This document shows positions 11,941 to 23,624 of a stretch of DNA of 64,000 bases, piece by piece (the first letter of the stretch is position 1; every line of letters starts with the position of its first letter). Under the pieces are notes generated by a model. That model was not told the origin of the DNA. It saw only the letters and a list, made by a program, of their open reading frames with translations, and did not search any database. The translations under genes were made by a program, and so were the position numbers. Origin of the DNA: Epiperipatus broadwayi (taxonomy: Eukaryota; Onychophora; Udeonychophora; Euonychophora; Peripatidae); contig JAQFVV010012441.1 in the NCBI GenBank assembly GCA_028023455.1, forward strand, positions 6,097,544 to 6,161,543, read 5' to 3'.

Positions 11941-13889
11941 TCCAGATACATGTAAATAATAGATCCAGCTGTGGCTGTTAACAAATTGGTGTAATTATTA
12001 TACCTTTATTATTATATTTATTTTGTATTATCCTTTCTTTTATAAATATGTATTCAATTATAGCTGATGCATAAACAAACATTATATAATAAAAAAATAT
12101 CAAACAAACAGACTATTTTTTCATATTGTTATGCAAGTAATCTCATAAAACTTTATCAGAAAACTGTATAATAACTATTTTGTTTGAATTTATTGAAGTA
12201 AAAGTTACATATAAAATTCACTTATTAATTTTTTTTTTATTTTAAAAGATTATATATTAATTTTCAAATGTGATACATGAGTTAGTTTGGATAGTGATAA
12301 AAAGTTTGTGATGACAAAGAGATGAAAGCATTGTAACAGAATGCCATGATTACATTGAATGTGATAAAATTTTGTGTGATTTGGCATGTAATAAATTGCC
12401 AGCATGTATTGATGAACACTTAATTTTCATGAAGCAAATAATAAATGAATATATAATATTTTATTTGCTAGAAGCATTTTTTTCATTCTAATCTAGTGAT
12501 TCATTCATTCATTGTAAGTTTTCAGTGACTTAATACTAAAGAATAATTCAATTATATATGCATCTTAAGATATTCTCTTTACATCTACCACCAAATTTAT
12601 AACTTATATTTATTGATAATGAAAAATTTAGAATTTTTGCATTCCTGTTATTAACGTATTTATTTACAAGCCTCTCCCCTATTATTTTTTATTTCAAGTA
12701 TACAAAACATCTTAGAATGCTTTGAATTAAAACCAGCTTCTTATATAATTATATAGATATGATCTCAATAATTACATATTCTAATATATTTAGTTTATAA
12801 TAAATGTAATGACTTTTTCTTCTTTTATAATTTGAATATTATAAACAATATGAATCACGTGAATGTCTTCATTTACATTTAACATTTAATGTTAAAAACA
12901 ATATTTTTATACTATTCCAAAATATTTTAATAGAAACTTGACTAATTACTGAATAGAATATGGTAGCAGTTATATCCTTACATAGTTTTTATTTAAATTT
13001 AAATTAATGATTCTGGGATTGAATGAAGAAAAGTATTTTTGTCAATATTTTATTTATGGAAGAATGCATAATTCTAACAAAAATATAATAGGTAGAATAC
13101 TACATTTTTGTTTAGAGAGATGGTTGGTAAAAGGAAATTTTGGTCAACAATATTCTTCTTATAAACCAAGTTGTAGTTGGTTTCATTGAGAATTTATGTT
13201 ATAGAAAACAGAATTTAAGATTAACATTAGACTTCTAACAATACACATTAATAAAAAGCAGCTTTTATTCATCTTACAATAAAACGTTATATGTGAAGCC
13301 TAAGAAGTCATTTGACACTTGACGATTTTGTGATTTCGATCACAATCACAAAATGCTCTTAATTTTTATGTAATCTCTATGTTTTAAAACAACTATTTAT
13401 TCCCGAACATTATAAACAAATTTGTAAAGATTTAAAAAGGAGGCAGACTTATTAATGATTTGATATTGTTTAATTTTGCCACGAATGCTAGGTAGAAGAT
13501 ATATCTTTAAAGACTGCTTGATTTGGTTTTCCTAGATATTACTGGAATCCATCCTTATTCACAGTAGCTATTTCTTGAGAAATGAAATTTAGGCTTCTAT
13601 TTTAAATAGTTACGGACAAGTAAGAACAATAAACAATTAATATAAAATACTTATTATTATTAAGTCAAAATGCCTCTCTGTTTTCTTTTCTGTGATTATA
13701 TCTCTATCCTCTGGGAAACCTGTTATTAATTAAATTATTTTTTCTTTATTTTAAATTATTATAATTCTACTTTTTCTATCTTATTCTCTCTTTTTCTAAC
13801 AAATATTATTATTTTCCAAAAAGTTTTAATCTTTAAAAACTATTATAAACAAACAAAAAAAAAACTGTATGCGCATAATTTATAAATAA
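11941..13889. other. A+T-rich stretch without recognised gene
   Basis: No supported gene. The open frame at 13,007-13,189 shows no family resemblance. A short perfect inverted repeat (ATTTTGTGATT at 13,325-13,335 and its complement at 13,344-13,354) is the only clear structure. Confidence 0.45.
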
Positions 13890-13894
13890 TTTTA

Positions 13895-14040
13895 ACTAAA
13901 TGATGATAATAATAATAGTAGTAGTAGTAATAATAATAATAATAATAGTAGCAGTTGTAGTAGTTGTCATGGTAGTAGTAGTAATAATAATAATAGTAGT
14001 GGTAGTAGCAGTAACCGCAGCAGCAACAGTAATAATCGAT
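13895..14040 (+). repeat. Trinucleotide microsatellite (ATR type)
   Basis: Runs of ATA, GTA, GTT and GCA triplets (ATG ATG ATA ATA..., GTAGTAGTA...) with interruptions. One frame stays open and encodes only Ile/Val/Ala, which is a by-product of the repeat and not a gene. Confidence 0.85.
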
Positions 14041-14119
14041 CTAATAATTTTGATGATCAGAACCTTTAGCTCTAGTCTATTATTTTTTTATCACTACATT
14101 AAGATTTATAGAATGAAAA

Positions 14120-14342
14120 TAATATTTACTAAAGCAATAAACCTAAAGCATGTGCGGTTGAAAATGCGAAGATAGGAACCTCTACAGGTCTTAACCACAA
14201 GCTTACGCATTGGAAGAAAAGAGGAGAACCCTTCTTTACTTCAACCTACTTTCTATATAAATAGATGAAGCTGAAGCGGTTAGGTCCCTACTTCGCATTT
14301 TCAACCGCACATGCTTTAGGTTTATTGCCTTAGTAAATATTA
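14120..14342. repeat. 223-bp palindromic element (MITE-like), 52-bp arms
   Basis: Left arm 14,120-14,171 and right arm 14,291-14,342 pair at 51 of 52 positions. The interior continues as a weaker inverted repeat ('aggtcttaaccacaagctt' against the complement of 'agctgaagcggttaggtcc'). The G+C content is well above that of the flanks. A 13-bp direct repeat, TAGAATGAAAATA, lies at 14,109-14,121 and 14,373-14,385, just outside the element on both sides. No reading frame of note. Confidence 0.8.
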
Positions 14343-14389
14343 CTTAAGTCATCAATGTGCGTTAAATAAATTTAGAATGAAAATAGTTA

Positions 14390-16040
14390 AATGGGTAGGC
14401 ACATATTAATGAATAAGGGTCAACTGCATGGGTTGAACTTTTATCCAATAGTCGTTAATCACTGAATATAGTTCACTCTAAAAATGAATTTTACATTTCT
14501 TCATACGTTTAAAATGACACACATACACATATATATATATTACACCACATGATAATCCATAAAATGTATTCACACTCTGAATTACGACTCTACATTAAAC
14601 AAAATGCAAAGTTTAACATAGATAAGTTGGATAACCTAGTGCAACAAGAAAACCTGTTATCAAGAGTAGAGAAATTTTGTATTACATTTAAACATATTAA
14701 TTAATATATATACACACAGAATATATCTTGTTATTTAAATCTTTGTAATGCAGATATAAATATTAAAAGCATGAATGTGATCGATATAAGCAAATATTTT
14801 CAAAAAACTATGTTGAAATTTACTTTTGAATCAAATCTTTATTAATTAATTTCGTTTTTCTTTATAAAAAGAAGTATTCTTCCGTTCATTAATGAGAGAC
14901 GTTCAAACAAAAGAGATTGCAGAAATTTTATTTTTATGCCAATCCCTATTAAGTTCCTGTAGTAAAAACAATTTTATTTTGATTAGAATGCTAATATTGA
15001 CATTCTAAATAAATATAGATTTTTTTTTCTTTTTAGATATAGAATTAATTAGTCTGTTTTTTCCGCTCTCTAAGTTATTCAAAGCTGGTTTGAAAGATTA
15101 AAATTATGAAATATTTTCATTAATCTATTATTTTTGATAAAGAGCTGACAAATTTATTTCTGTGATACTTACATTATATGTATAACTTTTTATTCATTAA
15201 TATAGTAAAGTGTTAATTCTTTTTGAGAGTTGTTTTAAAGAAATAAAAAAAAAAGTTAAACTCCGGTTGTGCTAATTTTATTTTGGTTGGGAAAATATTT
15301 TTATTTATCCACGAAATATTTGCAATGACCCAAAAACCATAGTCATCGAAATTAAGTAATTTAATGCTTCCTAATTTTTGTGACTAGTTCATTCTGTCTG
15401 TACACTTCTCTGTACTATAACTGTAATCCTAATATTCTCTTTTCTTTTATTGTCTATAAGTTGTTATAATGTATGTAGCAATCAAATAAATATCAACTCA
15501 GATCATTCAAATTTTTAAGATCTGGATGACAACATCGGAGATTTTAAGTAGGATATATAGTTTATTTGTATATTACAAAAGGTATGGACCAAATATATTC
15601 CTCTATATTGATTATAGGCACTAAAGTGGTGGATTCCAGCTGAGAAAAGTAAAATAATACATATCAATATGGTCACGTGATTAGAATAGTTGTGCTTAGC
15701 TCATCACATGACATCATTAGCAACAGCTGTTGTATTTAGCACTATAATTAACTATTTATATATTTCCATAATTTTGTGACCTTTGAAATATTTTTGGACA
15801 ATTGGGAACTTTTTTCAAGTTTGTAGCTCATATCCGACTTGCCAATCATGCAATAATAGATTTTACATCGTCTAGTTATTCTTAGAAAAAGGATAAAGGT
15901 CATGGGGTAATCAGAATTGGTTACATGAATGACAATGTGCCTTTTATAAAAATAAATATATAATCATAATATTATGTAAAAAATAAAAAATAGAGTCATA
16001 TATCACATGACCCCACTTCTTTTTTAAGCTGGTAAAAAAT
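14390..16040. other. A+T-rich stretch without recognised gene
   Basis: TA repeats near 14,530-14,550 and 14,705-14,720. Nothing coding or RNA-like was recognised on either strand. Confidence 0.45.
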
Positions 16041-16282
16041 AAACAAAGAGCTTTGCTAATTGCTCAACAACCTTTAGATAAATGCTTAGCAAGAGAAAAC
16101 ATTTAAAATATCTCTATCTGAAACCCCCACCCATCCCCTGACCAATGGTTTCAGGCTGCTTTTGGAAGTCCTCAGAGAGGCACTTGAGGAACGCCAAAGC
16201 AGTATGAAAACATTAGTCAGGGGATGGGTTTGCTAAGCATTTATCTCAAAGCTTGTTGAGCTATTATCAAAACTCTTTGTTT
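16041..16282. repeat. Foldback element, family F, copy 1
   Basis: Outer arms: 16,041-16,092 pairs with the complement of about 16,230-16,282, covering 'gctcaacaa..tt.gataaatgcttagcaa'. A middle pair is CCCATCCCCTGACC against GGTCAGGGGATGGG-like sequence, and an inner pair is CTGCTTTTGG..CCTCA against TGAGG..CCAAAGCAG. The left side carries extra sequence, 'catttaaaatatctctatctga', that also occurs in the other family members. It is noncoding. Related copies lie at 31.37 kb and 49.0-49.8 kb. Confidence 0.75.
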
Positions 16283-16289
16283 ATAATAT

Positions 16290-17311
16290 TGTGTAGTTTA
16301 TTCTAATAAAAAAAATATATTTTAATGGTCATAAAATTCAACATGACTTATATTGCAAGTCTTTGATTTGTAATAAATATTTGGTATCATACTAAATTTA
16401 TAATACAGCTACATGTAATTTTCTAATTTAAAAACGATATATATAAATGAATGGAAATCAACCTCTATCTTGTGTGGAAGTGATGCATTGTAAGGTATGG
16501 AAATATCAAAATTAATTAAGGACTTCAAATGTTTGATACTTCTATTTCACCTGAAAAGTCAAGGTTGTTCTCCAAATGCATGCATAATATAGTTTTATTC
16601 TGATGGTAGTTGTGATACGAGAAAGCAAAGATGAAAGGAATTAATAAAAATAAAAAATAGAAATATATATATATATATGCGTATGTGTATGCCTATCAAA
16701 TATTTAGTTATGTTTAAAAGCAGGCAGAAAAACTATTCAGTTAAAAAAAGAATAACAGCAAATTAGATTAACCTAAAAAAAATTGTAGTAAAACAATGCA
16801 GTATTCAAAAGTATTTGAATAAAGTATAGTTATTTTCGTCAGAGCTGGAATTATTGAATTTCAAAAAGAAAGTTGAATATAGTTTGAAAAATATCATAGT
16901 AAATTCTTCTGCATTTCAAAACAAATTACTGAACAAATAGTAAAAGCAAAACAAGAGATAAAATTATGATGTTCTAAAGATTGAATCCTGATTTCATTCT
17001 ATAAATGAATAGGAGTATGAAGGCTTTATATGGTGTCATATAAACCATATGTCGATCGTATTAATAAAGTATTAATTGTTTAATATAGTACATTACTTAT
17101 ATATTTATTAAAATATTTTCGTTTATACAAATGATTATGTGACTCTCAAAAATCAAACGGTAAACAAAATTTCTTGTGTGATTTATCTTAAGTTTTTCAT
17201 TGGTTAAATGAATAAAACAAAGATTACTTAAAGAGATGAGCATAAAATAGGTATCAAACTCAAAGCTATGCTATAATCTCTTTCTAGTATTATTACTACT
17301 ACTAATCAGTG
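16290..17311. other. A+T-rich stretch, no gene
   Basis: Contains a TA microsatellite at about 16,660-16,680. No coding remnant or RNA structure was recognised. Confidence 0.45.
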
Positions 17312-17393
17312 ATTTTAGAGTGAGAGTTTAAACCCTGGAAGGTATCTGAGGATTTTACATTCCAGATCTGACACTCTATCATTATACCAAAAC
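17312..17393 (-). repeat. tRNA-derived sequence (SINE head or tRNA pseudogene)
   Basis: On the minus strand, GTTTTGGTA begins a tRNA-like fold whose 7-bp acceptor stem closes with CTAAAAT (wobble pairs included). An A-box-like stretch, TGGTATAATGATAGAGTGTC, and a B-box-like stretch, GGGTTTAAACTC, sit at tRNA spacing. The anticodon-arm region reads CTGGAATGTAAAATCC, suggesting a tyrosine (GTA) ancestor. The 3' side continues into a TAG/TAA trinucleotide repeat (about 17,285-17,305 on the plus strand), as SINE tails often do. It is too diverged to be a functional tRNA. Confidence 0.55.
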
Positions 17394-17561
17394 ATACTCA
17401 TTGATCAAAATCAGTTATATTATCAGCTTTGAAAAAATATTTTGAACATAATAGCATAGAGACAAATTTGTCAGACTTGTTAGAAATATAGAAAAGTGAA
17501 AGTATGTGACATTTGATTGTATTTACTAGTGCAAAGATAGTATGTAATTTAAACTGTAAGA

Positions 17562-17911
17562 ATTTTTCATCCTAACGCATGCCTGTACTGTTTTTTGTTT
17601 GTTTGTTTGTTTTTTTACTTTTAACAAAATCTTTATTGATGACAATAGTGTTTACATAATTTAGATATGATTACAGTGTAACACCCTTCATATGACAATA
17701 ATTGAAATTTATGTATAGTTCAGTCCCTAGTCCACATTCATGACCTTATAATCGGAATAAATCCGACTTTGAAATGACCATATTTAAGTCCCAAAATTCA
17801 TCTCCATCATTATATTGTCACTATGATAGACTTTGAATATCTCAAGAATATCTAGTTGAGTGTTGAGGAAACTCTCAAATAAACAGTACAGTGCATGTTA
17901 GGATGAAAAAT
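17562..17911. mobile_element. 350-bp MITE-like element with about 33-bp TIRs
   Basis: The left end reads ATTTTTCATCCTAAC then GCATGCCTGTACTG. The complement of the right end reads ATTTTTCATCCTAAC then ATGCACTGTACTG: 15 identical bases, a 2-base gap, then near identity. The interior has a GTTT repeat and an internal hairpin ('ttgagtgttgaggaaactctcaa'). No transposase. I could not define a target duplication. Confidence 0.65.
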
Positions 17912-18299
17912 CCTTATTGTTTAAAAAAAAGAGAGAAAATAGCAAATAATGTATAAATAGTTGCAAGCTGCTATTCATTTATAAGGATGTATTATAATTT
18001 CTATATAAGTTACAACACAAAAACGTTTTTTTATTCTAATTGACAGATTAACACACTGAAAGTCTGTGCATAAATTTTCAGATACAAAATTTATTTTTGG
18101 TTTTATTATATATTTCACACTGATCTGATTAATTAACGAAAAAATAAAAATCCTCCCTGACATGAAGGCATTTCTCTTCCCTAACTATTTTTACATTCAT
18201 TATTTATCTCATCATATAAGTTGATAAAATTAATTATATATAATAAGTTAGAAGACAGATTTATCAAGAAATTTTAGAAAATTACAAAAGTCTCAACTG

Positions 18300-19135
18300 G
18301 TAATAAATTGAGAGGTTGCCAAACTCTTGCATGTGCCTACTGATGTTTCTCAGACAGCCAATCAGATGTTAAGACAGCAGTCTGAAGCACGATCAAGCCA
18401 CAACACATGACAGAGTTTATAATAATATATAGTTTTTGATAAGAAAAGGATGGTCCCACTCTCTTTGCTACTTAACTTATATATATATATAAACCAGTCT
18501 TGAGTCCTTGGCTTGAAAATGTGAAGCTATAAATATATTCATATATTACTCACTGAGTCTTAGTTTATGATAATACAGCATGAAACCTTAAGTTTACTAT
18601 GCCATAGTTTTCTAAATGTTAATATAAGTTATCATTAACATATAAATTGAGAGGTTGCCAAACTCTTGCATGCACCTACTATTGCTTCTCAGACAACCAA
18701 TCAGATGCGAAAACAGCAGTCTGAAGCACGATCAAGCTGCAACACATGACAGAGTTTTTGATAAGAAAAGGATGATCTCACACTTTTCTCTACTTAACTT
18801 TTTTATAAATATAAGCCAGTCTTAAGCATCTTGGCTTGAAAATGTGAAGCTATAAATATATTCATATATTACTCACCGAGTTTTAATTTACAATAGTACA
18901 GTGCAAAACCTTAAGTTTACTATGCTGTAGTTTTCTAGATGTTAATATAAGTTATCAGCGATGTATGTAAATAATATTATTGTATAAATTGCATATTGTT
19001 ATTGAATCGGTAATAAAGTGAGAGGTAGCTGAACTCTCACATGTGCCTACTGTTGCTTCTCAGACAACCAATCAGATGTTAAGACAGCAGTCTGAAGCAT
19101 AATCAAGCCACAACAGATGGCTGAGTTTTTGATAC
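18300..19135. repeat. Tandem array, about 350-bp unit, 2.3 copies
   Basis: Units begin with 'aat(t/g)gagaggt' at about 18,305, 18,644 and 19,015, giving spacings of 339 and 371 bases. The third copy stops after about 120 bases. Each unit holds a conserved block, 'cagac(a)gccaatcagatg' then 'agacagcagtctgaagca', followed in copies 1 and 2 by an A+T-rich half with 'gaagctataaatatattcat'. No coding frame. A CCAAT motif recurs in every unit. A diverged inverted relative may lie at 41,355-41,430. Confidence 0.75.
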
Positions 19136-19791
19136 TGAACTGTTTAAAGAAAAAGCAAATATGTTCAATTGATATTTTGTTAAACGCCTTTATTGTTTTA
19201 TGATTTTCTCAATTAATTTTTACTTTGACTTATTTATACGTTTTTTTTTCTTTTTATAGTAGTAAATTTAAATAATATTTTGATATTTTATGGAAACTAT
19301 TATGAGCCTGTATCTTTTGAGTTTAAATATCACATGAATTACTGAGAAAATAATCGATTTTTTTGCAGAATTGTCACTTCTATTCTGAAAAAGAGTATTT
19401 GTTGTGTTATTGTAATATGGGAAAGCATCATGGGTTGTCATAGTGAACTCCTATCAAAAACTAACTTGGAATCATTTTAGAACCATCTATCAACTATTAT
19501 TTTCTACACAAAGGATCTCATAATTGCCCCTCATAATTTCCCTTACTGAAAATACAATAAATATAAATATGTATATGTGTGTGTGCGTATATGAGTCTCT
19601 TCCCTAGTATATGGCTCAAAAATTTAGAATTTAATATAATGGCAATTCTGAATATATATTGAATCATAGGGACTAATCTAGTAAAATATAATTGAACATT
19701 CTGTAATTTTGTTATTAATTAATTATTATTATATAACGAGGCTAGAGAACTGCAGAAAATCATGCTTGGTTATTCATAGTTTTTTTATATT
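19136..19791. other. Spacer without recognised gene
   Basis: A+T-rich with a short GT/TA microsatellite near 19,565-19,590. Nothing recognised. Confidence 0.45.
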
Positions 19792-22021
19792 ATATATATC
19801 AGAGATGCCCAATCCATAGTTCACCAGCCACACATGGTCCAAGCACCATTTTATTGTGACTGGGTTTTTGAATATGCAAAATCGATGATGCAGCAGTTTC
19901 ATGTGACTCTATTTAAGTACCATTGAAGCATAATACAAAGTTGTGGTCACCAAGAGAGCAGTCAGTTGAGTTATTTTGTAATAATTCCTTCATAAAGTGA
20001 ATTTTCAAAATCGTGCAGCAACTGGTAGAAGTAGTTTTATTCAAGTATAAAAATATTTGCAAGTTCTATAATATTTTAGTCATTAACATATTAATAATTA
20101 TTTTGTAGTTACTCTGTCTGCATATGAGTCAAAGAAAAAATGTATCTACAACTATCATTTTAACAAGGAATGAAAATGAATTTTTTTAAATTTTATTTTA
20201 AAAACAAATTTCTAGATTTGCAGTTCAGCAGTTGCTGTGGGGGAAAAAGGCGACATTGAAAGACATTTTACAACAGTTCTTAAAAAATATGATATTGAAT
20301 CTCTTTCTAACAGTAGTTTAAGAAAATCTAAAGAGGCAGAATTGAAGACCATAGGACTGTGAATCAAATGAGAGCTACTACAATTGCATCATTTAACAGT
20401 GCACATATACTTTTAATGCTCAAAAAAAATATTTGAGGATAGCAAAATAATTTTTAAAAAAGAAATTCTTGCTGCATTAGATATATTATTTCAAGAATTT
20501 AAAAATAAGAATGAAATTATGTCAGCTATCCAAGATCATTTATATAGAAATTCTGTCACTGGTGCAATAGAAGCAACGTCTGAAAATATTAAAGCTGTGT
20601 GATTCTAAATTTACACTGTGATGAATCCACATATATCTACAATATAACTCAAATACATACTTTTATCAATGGTTACTTAGTAAAAGAAGATATACTGTCA
20701 GTTTCACTATTAAAAGTAAATACACACATTAAAGAAATTAATCTTCCCACATCAAAAACGTATGTCCATAACAATACCTGGCACAACTGCCATAATTGGT
20801 TCTGGTATTGGCTTCACCCTATAATGTAAATGATGCTGCATTTTCAAACTTTTTTCACTATCATTGCATCATATAGTAACAAGCATTATGTACAAAGGGC
20901 TGGATTATGAATATGTCATGAAAGTATTTCTAATAATTATAAATTCTGTTTGTGTCACTTTGGAGAATATTATTCAAAAAAACTGCCTCATGAACTTCAT
21001 GCTGAGTATGGAACTTTAATGTTGCATTATAAATCTGATGGCATGGGAAGTCAAAAAGTCCTACAATGATTTCTAAATCTTTTTTAAGAAATAAAACAAT
21101 TTATAGAATCCAGATAAGAAAGTTATGAGAAACTTAGTGATCATAGCTGCTTATCTGATTTAGCTTTTCTTACAGTCATAACAAAAATAAATAAATTCAA
21201 TCCTGAACTTCAGGTAAACAAAAAACTATTATTGGATTAGTGGAAAGTGTAAACACATTTAAGCAAAATTACATTTGTGAATATTCCAAATGAAAAAATG
21301 TAATTTTAGTCCCTTTGCAAATTTGGAGAAATATATTAAGAAATGAAAGAAAATTGAAACAAAAATTATTCTGAAAATCTCCTAAACTTAAAAGTAATTT
21401 TAAAATTAGATTTTCTGATTTCCGTGGCATTTACCCAATTGCTTGGATTTATTTTAAATCCATTTTCTGATACTAATAGTTCAGAAATATTACAACAGAT
21501 TGCAAATATGATAAATGAAAAGGCACTAATTTAGAAATATAAATAATTGATTTTCTATCTAATCTACAATTAAAAACAAAGTGTTAAAAATAGATGTTTT
21601 GATATTTGTTGATGAGAAAAAATATCCCCTTTTAAAGAAAACCTTTCAATGGTTAATCTCCTTGCTGTGGGTTAACTTACCTTTGTGAAAGTGATTTCTC
21701 AGTAATGAACTTTTTAAAATCAAAGTTTGCATCCAGAATAATGAATGAACATCTGAATGACTTTAGCCAGATAACAATAAACTAACAGAAGACATGCAAT
21801 GTCAGATTTCACATTAAAACATGTTTTTCCTATAATTTGTATTTAAATCCATAACAAATAGGAGTATATAATTACATATTTTCTTTATCCTATCATATTT
21901 TTATTATTATTTATGCATTAAATACTTTTAAAATTAAAATATTAAAGGTGCAAAATTTATTTGTGGCTCCTGTCTAAAATTTGGCAAGCTAAGTATAAAG
22001 TTGAACACCACTAATATATAC
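19792..22021 (+). mobile_element. hAT DNA transposon, GTF2IRD2-like, about 2.2 kb
   Basis: The element proper runs 19,800-22,013. The left end CAGAGATGCCCAATCC fits the 'CAGGGGTGGCCAACC' type of hAT terminus. The complement of the right end reads TAGTGGTGTTCAACTT. The flanking eight bases are ATATATAT (19,792-19,799) and ATATATAC (22,014-22,021). This 7/8 match is only modest evidence, because the site is simple sequence. One transposase pseudogene fills the interior in the same orientation, and the total length suits a single-gene hAT. Confidence 0.65.
20124..21817 (+). pseudogene. GTF2IRD2-like hAT transposase pseudogene
   Basis: Starts at an ATG giving MSQRKNVSTTIILTRNENE, as in relatives. 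A BED-finger-like block, GEKGDIERHFTTVLKKYDIE, is readable across 20,230-20,300 in another frame. Then come RATTIASFNSAHILLMLKK, then LFQEFKNKNEIMSAIQ, and CDESTYIYNITQIHTFINGY around the first catalytic Asp. LSDHSCLSDLAFLT and FNPELQ (about 21,150-21,215) match the signature 'LSD..WL.DLAFL.DIT..LN.LN..LQ'. The C-terminal dimerisation region reads TYLCESDFSVMNFLKSKF, then NEHLNDFSQITI (21,680-21,780), and a stop follows at 21,815-21,817. Several stops and frameshifts make it inactive. The length (about 565 codons) agrees with the family. Confidence 0.8.
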
Positions 22022-23199
22022 ATGTTTTGTACATTGAACCTAATTTATTATTTACACAAAATAAGTAGTAGTCTAATTTTAATATTTAGAGAAAGAAAGA
22101 GAGACGATTACACACACATATAGTCATAATTATTTACATAATTTTAACATTTTTTGATAAAATTAAATTTATAATTTATAAAATACAATATACTATTGAA
22201 AGTAAATTTGTGAATACATACACAGAACTCCCATTGTAAGTCTTTCTTCAATCATTTTTAATCAAAGCGGTAAATAATAAAGTTGCAAACATTTATAATA
22301 AAAAATTATAAATCTGTCAGTCAAAATAGGATTAAAATACGCTGAAGAAATGTTTGCATTGCCTCTGTGTAAACTTTCTCTTAACCTTCATTTTTTATTA
22401 TTACAATTTTGTACATGATACATGTTATTATGAAATAAAAAAAACATGTTCACAATATAGAAATAACGCATTTATCTATCACACCAAAGCCTTACATTTG
22501 AATCTTGACCAGGTAAAAAGTGAAAAATAGTGGCTTTAAAGTTGTTTTTTACATAGACAATAGATGTTTAAATCATTATCCCAAATTTGTCAATAAATAG
22601 CAATCTATTTTTAACATAAATGTTAAAACAAACATTTAAAAAAGTCAATTCTTCAACAACTGGCAACAGTAGCCTGAAGCATTGCTTTTTTACTTAGTAT
22701 ATTTGTCTGAGATACAGTTGGTGAATCTTTTGTTAGGCAATTGATAATCTAAGTTCTGGGTTTTTTTTTTTTACTATTTACTAGCTTAAAGATAATATTA
22801 CATTTGCAGACATCATTTTTATAACCTTTCTAGATATATTTAATTTATGAATCTTATAATGTATTTTTTTTTTATTTTGGTATTCTCATGAATATAAATC
22901 AAGGTAAAATAATTATTTTTTCAGATATCTGAATTTTATAATTTACAAACCTATAATATTTGTTGTTTATAAGACAACTTTAAATTTTATTCAGGAAGCA
23001 AAAAAAAATCAGTTTATTAATATTGATCAATAAGTTGAGTATATTTCAATTTATAAGAAAACACTAAAATAAACACATAAAACTTTTTATGGGCCCGAAG
23101 TTTAATTTTCCTTTGAATATTGTGATAAAATTTTAGTTTGGAGAATCTATTAAAATAGGCAATTTAAAGATGATTTTACTGAGACAGTAAAATGACATA
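22022..23199. other. A+T-rich stretch, no gene
   Basis: Nothing coding recognised. Slightly less biased sequence at 22,640-22,720 could be an old repeat fragment. Confidence 0.45.
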
Positions 23200-23201
23200 A
23201 G

Positions 23202-23624
23202 AGGAAAAACCGTAATCTCAAATCTCAGTCTAATCCAGCAGCTGAATCTTATTCCAGTGCTGACAGTCTTACCTCCTCCCTTGGGGGGCTTGATCTCCCT
23301 GATAAGTCAGCTGGCCCTCCCAGCCCTAGTAATAAAAAAATTAGATACACTTCTCCTGTGATACCTGAAGCCTCCCAAAATCCTCAGCAAATAGACCCGG
23401 ATCTCGAACCCATTCCTACTGTTTCTCCCTCATACAGTTCTGAACACATTACACTGCTGAATAATATCGACTATTCCTCCTTGCTTGCCAAGAACATTAC
23501 TGAGACCGTTCCTGAATTTGAAGCTGATTTTCCTCCAGTCATTGATCTGGATCCTTTTGACTTCTCCTCTGGGCAAATCACATCTTTGAATCATAAGACT
23601 AAAAATACCATCTACTATGTTTAG
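23202..23624 (+). pseudogene. LINE ORF1 C-terminal fragment
   Basis: An open frame from about 23,202 to the TAG at 23,622-23,624, without a start of its own because the element is truncated. The product is rich in Ser, Pro and Asp/Glu (SADSLTSSLGGLDLPDK, then PIPTVSPSYSSEH) and has no recognisable domain, as is usual for the variable tail of ORF1 RNA-binding proteins. The last codons overlap the first codons of ORF2 in another frame (ATGTTTAG), which suggests ORF2 translation by reinitiation. That is an inference. Confidence 0.6.

Noticed and set aside
13900-14175. 91-codon frame rich in Ile and Val, superficially like a membrane segment
   Set aside because: It is the translation of an ATA/GTA trinucleotide repeat and runs into the arm of a palindromic element.
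18300-19135. CRISPR-like array
   Set aside because: Only 2.3 units of about 350 bases, in a eukaryotic context, with no short repeats separated by unique spacers.
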